DNA from: Candidatus Izemoplasmatales bacterium
GTDB taxonomy: Bacteria > Bacillota_I > Bacilli_A > Izemoplasmatales > Hujiaoplasmataceae
Assembly (NCBI GenBank): GCA_028699855.1
Contig: JAQVTV010000090.1
Span: 1-5,069, forward strand
Length of the DNA: 5,069 nt
Direction: 5' to 3'
Below are positions 1 through 5,069 of the stretch, in pieces. Below the pieces are notes generated by a model, which searched no databases, was not told where the DNA came from, and was given only the letters and a program-made list of their open reading frames with translations. The translations under genes and the position numbers were made by a program. Numbering within the stretch: position 1 is the first letter of the stretch; every line of letters begins with the position of its first letter.

Positions 1-372
1 ATATATACTATAGCATCTTCTCCCGATCCCGGATGGTTTGTCATCAGTCTGACAGCTTTCTTGACAGGAACGCTGATCTATATCGTCATCATCTATGGGT
101 TTTTAGCACCGACCATTTCATCCGCAGGGATCAAGCACCGCAAGAAACTCATTGATCGCGACAATATCACATGGACGATTCGCTACAACCCACGCTATCG
201 TTACGACGAAATCGTCTTTCGTGATCGAAGAATCGCAGATGCTCGATTGACCCGTCGTGAGCTCACACGGACAGAAATCGCTATTCAGTATTTTCCAAAA
301 TACGAACCGATCATTCTGAATTTCATCGGGAATAACCAAGAACAGAAGGCAGGCGAGAACCATGAAAAATAA
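1..372 (+). CDS. Membrane protein of unknown function (5' partial)
   Basis: The reading frame is open from the first base to a TAA at 370-372, giving 123 visible residues. No in-frame stop lies upstream, so the true start is probably outside the window; the TTG at 61 falls inside the membrane segment and is not a credible start. Residues about 12-36 form one strongly hydrophobic transmembrane helix. It is followed by a highly basic stretch (KHRKK at 45-49), which by the positive-inside rule places the remaining 85 or so residues in the cytoplasm. That tail is rich in Arg, Tyr and Ile, with alternating charged and hydrophobic residues that suggest a small beta-rich domain. I do not recognise a family. 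The last 11 bases overlap the next gene, which argues for translational coupling and one operon. More membrane helices may lie in the missing part. Confidence 0.75.
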   Translation: MYTIASSPDPGWFVISLTAFLTGTLIYIVIIYGFLAPTISSAGIKHRKKLIDRDNITWTIRYNPRYRYDEIVFRDRRIADARLTRRELTRTEIAIQYFPKYEPIILNFIGNNQEQKAGENHEK

Positions 373-673
373 GCAGGCCGATAAAGCAAAACTCGATGAG
401 TTTTTCACAGAAGTTGGTGCTAAGAAGAAAGACGTGAGTTCCAGTCAAAATCCGCATCAAGACACATCAGGTTCCAAAGCAAAGACTCCCGTAGTTCTGA
501 CCTATACATGTCCGAGTTGTCGAAAGATGATTACATCACGCAAAGAACCGTGCAAGTATTGCGGTTACAAGGGATATATCCCCTTGAATGAAAAGGAAAT
601 CAAAAAAATTCGCTTCATCATGTTCTTTGTTATTTTGGTCATTGCCTTGGCGGTATATTTCGCAACTCGATGA
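362..673 (+). CDS. Small zinc-ribbon protein with C-terminal membrane anchor
   Basis: This is a complete 103-residue protein, ATG at 362 to TGA at 671-673. Residues 1-45 are hydrophilic and lysine-rich, probably disordered. Cys50, Cys53, Cys64 and Cys67 form two CxxC knuckles (CPSC and CKYC) ten residues apart, the pattern of a zinc ribbon. The CKYCGYKG stretch resembles the zinc-ribbon knuckles often seen at the ends of small bacterial membrane proteins. Residues about 84-101 are hydrophobic and end only two residues from the C-terminus, so the protein is probably tail-anchored with the ribbon in the cytoplasm. A weak ribosome binding sequence (AGGCGAG, 351-357) lies four bases before the ATG. 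Because the start overlaps the end of the upstream gene, the two are probably co-translated and may work together at the membrane. The partner, and whether the ribbon binds nucleic acid or protein, cannot be told from sequence. Confidence 0.85.
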   Translation: MKNKQADKAKLDEFFTEVGAKKKDVSSSQNPHQDTSGSKAKTPVVLTYTCPSCRKMITSRKEPCKYCGYKGYIPLNEKEIKKIRFIMFFVILVIALAVYFATR

Positions 674-703
674 CACGATCCTGGAACAAACGCTTGTTTA
701 GGA

Positions 704-721
704 GGGTTTTTGACCCATTTT
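704..721 (+). terminator. Weak possible terminator after the zinc-ribbon gene
   Basis: GGGT (704-707) pairs with ACCC (713-716) around a five-base loop and is followed by ATTTT. The four-base stem is short for an intrinsic terminator. A second weak stem, AACAA (684-688) with TTGTT (693-697), lies just upstream. Together they are the only terminator-like structure after the two-gene unit, so the call is tentative. Confidence 0.2.
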
Positions 722-757
722 AGCCTTAGATGGCGCATCCTATTTTTGAATTAGATG

Positions 758-786
758 TTGCTTTTTCGACCGATTGATAATACAAT
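758..786 (+). promoter_or_regulatory. Secondary promoter candidate
   Basis: TTGCTT (758-763) and TACAAT (781-786) are separated by 17 bases. The -10 box matches the sigma-A consensus in five of six positions and the -35 box in three of six. Transcripts from here would start near 793 and include the inverted repeat at 820-839 as an RNA hairpin. It is less convincing than the promoter at 834-862. Confidence 0.3.
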
Positions 787-819
787 ATATAAATACCGGG
801 GATGACAACGCCCGTTTCA

Positions 820-839
820 CTGCAAGATAGTGCTTGCAG
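820..839. promoter_or_regulatory. Inverted repeat over the -35 box, candidate operator
   Basis: CTGCAAG (820-826) and CTTGCAG (833-839) are perfect 7-base inverted arms around a 6-base centre. The right arm contains the whole -35 hexamer of the promoter at 834-862. A dimeric repressor bound here would block RNA polymerase. No poly-T follows, so it is not a terminator. No regulator gene is visible in the window, so the binding protein is unknown. Confidence 0.45.
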
Positions 840-862
840 ATATCACACAAGATATGTATAAT
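834..862 (+). promoter_or_regulatory. Main sigma-A-type promoter for the InlB-repeat lipoprotein
   Basis: A perfect TATAAT (857-862) lies 17 bases downstream of TTGCAG (834-839), which matches the -35 consensus only in its first three bases. The expected transcription start is near 869, giving a leader of about 64 bases before the ATG at 933. This also excludes the in-frame TTG at 834 as a start codon, since it lies within the promoter. The weak -35 box together with the overlapping inverted repeat suggests regulated expression. Confidence 0.6.
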
Positions 863-882
863 ATTACAAAAGCTGTCCGTCA

Positions 883-898
883 AGAGATGTGAATCTCT
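883..898 (+). promoter_or_regulatory. Leader hairpin with GNRA-type tetraloop
   Basis: AGAGAT (883-888) and ATCTCT (893-898) pair perfectly around GTGA, which in RNA is a GUGA tetraloop of the stable GNRA class. It sits about 14 bases into the predicted leader, upstream of the start codon. It may stabilise the 5' end of the message; no larger riboswitch-like structure is evident. Confidence 0.35.
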
Positions 899-932
899 AA
901 ACACAACAGCAGAAATGGTGGCCAAAGAAAAA

Positions 933-2831
933 ATGACTCAAAGCAAAAAACATTACTTCCGACTGGTATTGCTTTTCATAGTATTAACCGTGATCCCGTT
1001 CCTTTCTGGTTGCGTCAACATCGGGAACGTCGATGAAGATCGCGCAGATCATTTGGTTGTATTTGATGGCAACGGCGGTTATCTCGGCAATAAGACGAAT
1101 ACCATTAGAAAGCTTCAAGTGTTTGATAACAGCAAGTTACCGAAGTACCTGTCCACGTATTCCCAAGATCCCTACGTTGTATCCAGTTTAGGCCTCGCGA
1201 CCCGTCAAGGGTATATGCTTCTTGGCTGGTATCTTCCCGAAAATGCGACTTATACACAAAATCCTAATGGCAGTTATGTCTACCTTGATGTAGCTGAGGG
1301 TAATGGAATCTACAATCTCGCTGAAGAAGGAGCGTATGTTTTTGGGTATGTGGAACGCCCCAACGGCAGATTGATATTCATCTATGTCGAAGAGATGATT
1401 GAAGATGTTCATGATCCCGATACCGCAGAATATATCTACTACAATGGTTCGAACGGATTTGGTTTCTATATTTATGATGAAGACAACGCCGAACAAGCGG
1501 CCGTCTATGAGGAAACCGGTGGCAGAACCCCGTCACAGGTCAGCAAATACGGAAAATCATATTTGATTTATGCGGAACTGTCCGTGGATGAGAAGACGCT
1601 CTTCCAAGATATATTGCGCTATAATCAGGAATTTTATGAGTACACCGACGCTGACGCAGGGTTAGACCGCTATGATTTCGAAAGTGGCTATGCCTATTTG
1701 GATACGATGCTCGTCAAAAACGCAGAAGGCGAATACGTCTTTGTCCTCGGCGAATATGAAGTATATGATGAAGAGAATCCGGAACACGAAGACTTGGATC
1801 GCTATACCACCGGCATCCGCTATACGTTTGTGCCGACGGATACCATTCAAACACCTACCGACTTGCCCCGTTACAATGCCACCATCACCTACTGGAATTT
1901 TGAAACCGATCGTGTCACGAGTGACATCACGTTGATGGCGCACTGGGAGCGCAAACTGACCGTATATTATGTTCAACAGTCAGGACAGGTCACACAGATC
2001 ACAACCAAACGAAACGCCACGAATACTGCCGATATTGACTTGGTTCAAGGAGAACTCATCGGACGGTTGGAAACCATTCCTTTGTTGTCCGGATATACTT
2101 TTGTCGGTTGGAGCACTTCTAATGAAGAATATATCCCATGGAACTTCGCTACCGATGTGTTTCCATCTGATGTCAGATCCCTGTACTTGTATGCCTATAT
2201 GATTGAGGGCACATACACGCGGATCAACAGCGCTGTTGGTTTGGCTCGGGTGGCGGAAAACCCATCAGGCAATTACATTTTGACTACCGATATCGATCTT
2301 CAAGGCGCAGTCTTCTCTAACGCGTCTCCGCTGGGATTCATCATCCGCACGACAGTCAATGCGGAAAACACCGTTTTCTCGGGTGAGTTTCTCGCCTATG
2401 GGAAAACCATCAAGAACTTTACGCTTCGCGTGACCAACAATCAAAAGCGACTCGTATCCACAGCGGGAGTCAAGGCCATCGCAGGTTTGTTCCCCTTTGT
2501 CCAGGACGCCAAGATTGAAGGCTTGAATGTGGAAGGTGCGACCATCCTTTTCGTGACCGATACGCCTGCAAGAGGCGACGTGACATGTGAACTCGGTGGT
2601 GCGGGCATCATTGGCACGGCATTGACCGGTACGACGATCGTGAGTGGGTGCAGCGTCGATCTCATATTCAACGCTACCACTGCGAACACCATTGATTTTC
2701 CTGTGTATATCGGCGACATCGTCGCTTTCGGATCTGACAACGTTCAAATAGCTCTTTGTGAAGGAAATATCGACTATTCGGCAGTAAATGATATCTCCAC
2801 AGTAAATCTTTTTGTGGAAACCATTGACTAG
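933..2831 (+). CDS. Surface lipoprotein with InlB-type B-repeats and GLUG-like beta-helix
   Basis: From the ATG at 933 this is 632 residues, ending with TAG at 2829-2831. The N-terminus (basic residues, hydrophobic stretch 11-24, lipobox LSGC with Cys27) is a clear lipoprotein signal, so the protein is exported and lipid-anchored. The first InlB B-repeat-like unit begins with VVFDGNGG (42-49) and RQGYMLLGWY (91-100); its usual closing strand, ITLMAHW, comes only at 332-338. About 200 Tyr- and acid-rich residues (roughly 105-310) are inserted between, against a usual repeat length of about 70. A second unit spans about 340-423 (GYTFVGW at 387-393, LYLYAYM at 417-423). Residues about 430-632 resemble GLUG/M26 N-terminal beta-helix repeats: NYILTTDIDL (447-456), FSGEF (482-486), GLFPF (518-522), GGAGIIG (555-561). 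These families are common in adhesins and cell-surface proteins; an adhesive role is inference. No catalytic motif is seen. The start could also be ATG 915 (six residues more); 933 is preferred because GGTGG (917-921) lies 11 bases upstream and ATG 915 has no such site. Confidence 0.88.
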   Translation: MTQSKKHYFRLVLLFIVLTVIPFLSGCVNIGNVDEDRADHLVVFDGNGGYLGNKTNTIRKLQVFDNSKLPKYLSTYSQDPYVVSSLGLATRQGYMLLGWYLPENATYTQNPNGSYVYLDVAEGNGIYNLAEEGAYVFGYVERPNGRLIFIYVEEMIEDVHDPDTAEYIYYNGSNGFGFYIYDEDNAEQAAVYEETGGRTPSQVSKYGKSYLIYAELSVDEKTLFQDILRYNQEFYEYTDADAGLDRYDFESGYAYLDTMLVKNAEGEYVFVLGEYEVYDEENPEHEDLDRYTTGIRYTFVPTDTIQTPTDLPRYNATITYWNFETDRVTSDITLMAHWERKLTVYYVQQSGQVTQITTKRNATNTADIDLVQGELIGRLETIPLLSGYTFVGWSTSNEEYIPWNFATDVFPSDVRSLYLYAYMIEGTYTRINSAVGLARVAENPSGNYILTTDIDLQGAVFSNASPLGFIIRTTVNAENTVFSGEFLAYGKTIKNFTLRVTNNQKRLVSTAGVKAIAGLFPFVQDAKIEGLNVEGATILFVTDTPARGDVTCELGGAGIIGTALTGTTIVSGCSVDLIFNATTANTIDFPVYIGDIVAFGSDNVQIALCEGNIDYSAVNDISTVNLFVETID

Positions 2832-2851
2832 GCTTCACGTTTTTGTATAAT
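2824..2851 (+). promoter_or_regulatory. Strong promoter for the solute-binding lipoprotein
   Basis: TTGACT (2824-2829, five of six consensus) and a perfect TATAAT (2846-2851) are 16 bases apart. The -35 box lies in the last codons of the upstream lipoprotein gene and its final T is the first base of that gene's TAG stop. Transcription would start near 2858, leaving a leader of only about 22 bases. No terminator separates the two genes, so read-through from upstream is also possible. Confidence 0.72.
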
Positions 2852-2868
2852 ATAGATAATTATTAAAT

Positions 2869-2874
2869 GGAGGG
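2869..2874 (+). promoter_or_regulatory. Shine-Dalgarno site that fixes the ATG at 2880
   Basis: GGAGGG lies five bases before the ATG at 2880, a near-ideal ribosome binding site. It overlaps an out-of-frame ATG at 2867-2869 that is therefore unlikely to be used. Confidence 0.85.
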
Positions 2875-2879
2875 AAACG

Positions 2880-5069
2880 ATGAAAAAACTAACGATGTTT
2901 TTAGTAACATTCGTCCTTGCAATTGTTTTGTTCGGATGTAATGGTCAAACAACGGCAGCGCCAACAACCGCTGCACCGACGACCGCTGCACCGACGACGG
3001 CTGCACCGACGACTGTTGCACCGACAGTTGCACCGACGACAGTCGCACCGACAGTTGCACCGACGACAGCTGCACCGACAGTTGCACCGACGACTGTTGC
3101 ACCGACGACTGTTGCACCGACGACCGCTGCTCCGACTACTCGAGTAGAGCAAAGAGTCATCAACGACACATATACATTATTGATTCAATCTGCAGTAATG
3201 GATGGTGTGTTCAACCCGTTCTTCTATTCGTCCGCTTATGACGGCGATGTGATCGGAATGGTCAATGTTGGCTTGATGACAATTGATCCGACTGGCGCAG
3301 TTGTTGCAGGAGACGAGTATCCGGTTGTAGCGCAAAGCTATTCGATTTTCTACACCGATGATCTCGACACGTATGCTGTAAAACAAGATTATGAAGAGGG
3401 TGACTATGTCGTATACGAAATAGTCCTCAAAAATGGTCCTGTGTTCAGTGATGGACAACCGATTGATGCAGAAGATGTTCTGTTCAACTATTATGTCTAT
3501 CTCGACCCAGCTTTCCAAGGTTCTTCGACGCTCTATACGTTGCCGATTCTTGGTTTGGGTGACTACAGAACCCAAGTCGCGGGCTATTCCACTTGGAAAC
3601 CTCTTGTCGACCAAATTCTTGCGGATGACAACAGAGCAGATGGCTATGAAGCAAATGATGAGTACACTGAAGCGCAATTTGATTTGTACTGGGGCTTCTT
3701 CAATGTTGCCGGAGCACAATTCGCTCAAGAAATCGTTTCATATGTGAATTCAGCATATGCCGCTGCACTCTATGTGTCAAACTATTTTGCAACGATGACA
3801 GCAGATGCTGAAGGCGATTGGGTACTTGATGGCACGACATACCGTCCATACGATGCCGATAATCCCGCACATGCAACCCTTGACCGTTATGTTCCTAACG
3901 TAACCGCGGCTGATATTGCTGCTTCCGACGGTTTGAAAGTTGCCTATGGCATGAGCCTGTGGGGCTTCGGTGAATTATCACTTGATACTTTGACATTTGA
4001 AGGCGAATCAGGTGAAGTATACACCGTGGCCGACTTGACCGCTGCCGACTATTGGGCTGAAATTCTCTTGGTCTATGCAGATGCAGAAGGAAAAGTCGAT
4101 TATGCGTACATGATTGATTACGAAGGCGCTGGATCGACCAATCCAATCGCAGTTGCCGAAACACAATTCATTTCCAACTTCGCTGATGTAGTATATGGTA
4201 GCGTTCCTACAATCGCTGGTTTAGTGGCTGGAACGACGACCATTGGCGGCGTTGAACATGAAACGGTTAAAGTCATTCTGACCGAACAAAATCCAAAAGC
4301 TATCCTTTCGTTGGGCGTGACTGTCACACCACAACACTATTACACCGCAGGTTATACTTATGACAGCGAAAAGATCGAAAACTATGGTGTTGAGTTTGAC
4401 AACCCATTGTTCATGGCACATTTGGAATCCTTCAACGGAGCTCCGATGGGTGCAGGAACATACGTATTTGTTGAAGTCGCAGACGCTGACGGAACCGTTT
4501 ATTTCGAAAGAAATGAAAGATTCGAAAGCATGGGCGGAGACAATGTGTATAACGCCAACATCAAGTTTGTTGCTTTGAAGATCGTTTCGAGTGGAGAATA
4601 TGGCGCTCTTGAAGCTGGCGACGTCCATTATGCGACTGTCAGTGCTACTGCAGACGTCATGGTCGACATTGGAGAAAGCGATAACCTCGTGGGAATCCTC
4701 GTCGATAACCTCGGATATGGCTACATCTGTGTTAACCCTCATGAATTCCCGAATTTGTACGAGCGTATTGCTTTGACGACCGTCTTCAATATGGATTTGA
4801 CACTTGAATACTACCCGAACGGTTTGGCCGATGTCATTTATCGTTCCATGTCTCAAGTATCTTGGGCATATCCAGAAGCCACGTTACCGATTTATGCGTA
4901 TGATCCTACTCTTGCTTCCGCAATCAGCTACTATCAATTGGCTGGATACACTTGGGATGCTGTCAATGAAGAATTCACAGACGTTCCTGAAATCGATTTC
5001 TACTTGCCTTACGCTGATCCAAACGAGCATCCTGCAGGTCGTGTGTTCTTGAATGCACAGACATTGTTG
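2880..5069 (+). CDS. Solute-binding lipoprotein, family 5 ABC transporter (3' partial)
   Basis: ATG at 2880 opens a frame of exactly 730 codons that runs off the window without a stop. The signal peptide ends in LFGC with lipidated Cys20; Phe just before Gly is a slightly unusual lipobox. Residues 24-87 are a repetitive APTT linker. The rest resembles extracytoplasmic solute-binding family 5 (OppA/DppA/NikA type): FNPFF (111-115), then VFSDGQPIDAEDVLF (188-202), which matches the family's F-x-DG-x-P-x-x-A-x-DV signature; GAPMGAGTYVFV (520-531) followed by FERNERF (542-548), matching the GxGPY...RN block; and YGYICVNP (613-620) with YERIALTTVFNMD (627-639), matching the segment usually read as RxAlxxAxDr. 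It would capture peptides or similar solutes for an ABC importer on the cell surface; substrate unknown. Family members are usually 500-600 residues. Here about 335 residues separate the DG signature from the GAGTY block, against roughly 110 in E. coli OppA, so about 220 residues are inserted. No permease or ATPase gene is visible; these may lie downstream. Confidence 0.9.
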   Translation, partial: MKKLTMFLVTFVLAIVLFGCNGQTTAAPTTAAPTTAAPTTAAPTTVAPTVAPTTVAPTVAPTTAAPTVAPTTVAPTTVAPTTAAPTTRVEQRVINDTYTLLIQSAVMDGVFNPFFYSSAYDGDVIGMVNVGLMTIDPTGAVVAGDEYPVVAQSYSIFYTDDLDTYAVKQDYEEGDYVVYEIVLKNGPVFSDGQPIDAEDVLFNYYVYLDPAFQGSSTLYTLPILGLGDYRTQVAGYSTWKPLVDQILADDNRADGYEANDEYTEAQFDLYWGFFNVAGAQFAQEIVSYVNSAYAAALYVSNYFATMTADAEGDWVLDGTTYRPYDADNPAHATLDRYVPNVTAADIAASDGLKVAYGMSLWGFGELSLDTLTFEGESGEVYTVADLTAADYWAEILLVYADAEGKVDYAYMIDYEGAGSTNPIAVAETQFISNFADVVYGSVPTIAGLVAGTTTIGGVEHETVKVILTEQNPKAILSLGVTVTPQHYYTAGYTYDSEKIENYGVEFDNPLFMAHLESFNGAPMGAGTYVFVEVADADGTVYFERNERFESMGGDNVYNANIKFVALKIVSSGEYGALEAGDVHYATVSATADVMVDIGESDNLVGILVDNLGYGYICVNPHEFPNLYERIALTTVFNMDLTLEYYPNGLADVIYRSMSQVSWAYPEATLPIYAYDPTLASAISYYQLAGYTWDAVNEEFTDVPEIDFYLPYADPNEHPAGRVFLNAQTLL
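2949..3140 (+). repeat. In-frame tandem repeat coding for a Thr/Ala/Pro linker
   Basis: This 192-base stretch encodes residues 24-87 of the solute-binding lipoprotein: 13 Ala-Pro steps, mostly 5 residues apart (APTTA or APTTV, 15-base units). Three steps are 4-residue APTV units (12 bases). The middle part is a higher-order repeat: three 27-base units at 3018-3044, 3045-3071 and 3072-3098, each coding for APTV followed by APTT and Ala or Val, differing only in the last two codons. All unit lengths are multiples of three, so gains or losses keep the frame. The linker probably holds the binding domain away from the lipid anchor. Such linkers are frequent in surface lipoproteins of Gram-positive bacteria and some wall-less relatives. 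Confidence 0.92.

Larger units (their letters stand above)
674..932. other. Non-coding regulatory gap upstream of the lipoprotein gene
   Basis: This 259-base stretch carries no convincing gene on either strand. It is more AT-rich than the flanking genes near its centre (about 741-800) and holds two candidate promoters, a perfect inverted repeat, a leader hairpin and a weak terminator-like hairpin, each listed separately. No tRNA, riboswitch or known non-coding RNA shape was recognised by eye. Confidence 0.7.

Noticed and set aside
671..673. TGA read as tryptophan (mycoplasma code)
   Set aside because: TGA cleanly ends the zinc-ribbon gene right after its membrane segment, and all conserved tryptophans in the window are TGG.
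740..925. Minus-strand open frame of 61 residues in the gap
   Set aside because: It runs across the promoter, inverted repeat and leader hairpin, and its product has no recognisable domain.
834..932. Extended start for the InlB-repeat lipoprotein at TTG 834 or ATG 915
   Set aside because: TTG 834 is the -35 box of the promoter and would put 33 non-signal-like residues before the signal peptide. ATG 915 is possible but has no ribosome binding sequence.
2265..2747. Minus-strand open frame of 160 residues
   Set aside because: It lies fully inside the beta-helix part of the lipoprotein gene and has no recognisable motif.
2949..3140. CRISPR array
   Set aside because: The units are directly adjacent without unique spacers and are in frame within a lipoprotein gene.
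2863..3169. Several open frames on both strands across the APTT repeat
   Set aside because: A tandem repeat with units of a multiple of three keeps other frames free of stops. The products are low-complexity (Arg/His or Val/Gly runs) and lie over a gene with a clear signal peptide and ribosome binding site.
3177..3728. Minus-strand open frame of 183 residues
   Set aside because: It is antisense to the conserved N-terminal lobe of the solute-binding protein and shows no family features.
3846..3890. EF-hand-like calcium loop in the shared block (D-A-D-N-P)
   Set aside because: The central Gly and the position-12 Glu are missing, and the other copy replaces key Asp residues, so calcium binding is not supported.
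4221..4856. Minus-strand open frame of 211 residues
   Set aside because: It is antisense to the conserved GAGTY and RIAL blocks of the solute-binding protein, so the + strand frame explains this region.
5001..5039. Further copy of the shared block (YLPYADPNEH) near the window end
   Set aside because: Only a handful of residues match, with a shifted spacing and no LDRY, and it falls in the C-lobe of the solute-binding fold.

Overview
The window looks like a chromosomal fragment from a low-to-moderate GC Gram-positive-type bacterium. The likely group is Bacillota or a relative of the Mollicutes, such as an Acholeplasma- or Izemoplasma-like lineage. The signs are two lipoproteins with lipobox cysteines, a Thr/Ala/Pro-rich linker directly after one lipid anchor, strong sigma-70/sigma-A type -10 boxes, and a purine-rich GGAGGG ribosome binding site. 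TGA is used as an ordinary stop (end of the gene at 362-673) and tryptophan is TGG, so the code appears standard, unlike true mycoplasmas. The lineage is an inference from style, not from a marker gene.

All supported genes are on the + strand. (1) Positions 1-673 hold two small genes that overlap by 11 bases: the 3' end of a membrane protein gene of unknown function, and a 103-residue protein with a four-cysteine zinc ribbon and a C-terminal membrane segment. (2) Positions 674-932 form a non-coding, regulation-rich gap. It has a weak terminator-like hairpin, an orphan Shine-Dalgarno-like sequence, two possible promoters, a perfect 7-base inverted repeat lying on the -35 box of the better promoter, and a small leader hairpin. 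(3) Positions 933-2831 encode a 632-residue surface lipoprotein. It has two InlB B-repeat-like (Listeria/Bacteroides repeat) units, the first split by about 200 extra residues, followed by a GLUG-like beta-helix region. (4) A promoter whose -35 box overlaps the stop codon of that gene drives a large solute-binding lipoprotein gene of the family 5 (oligopeptide/nickel/dipeptide) type, 2880 to the window end. It is anchored through a repetitive APTT linker and is cut off at the 3' edge.

The most interesting observation is that the two lipoproteins, otherwise unrelated in fold, share a 28-residue ungapped block with 14 identical positions. In both proteins the block lies inside extra sequence of about 200 residues inserted into a recognisable domain. 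This suggests a common surface module carried by different lipoproteins of this organism. The transporter permease and ATPase genes expected near the binding protein are not in the window, so the transported substrate cannot be named.
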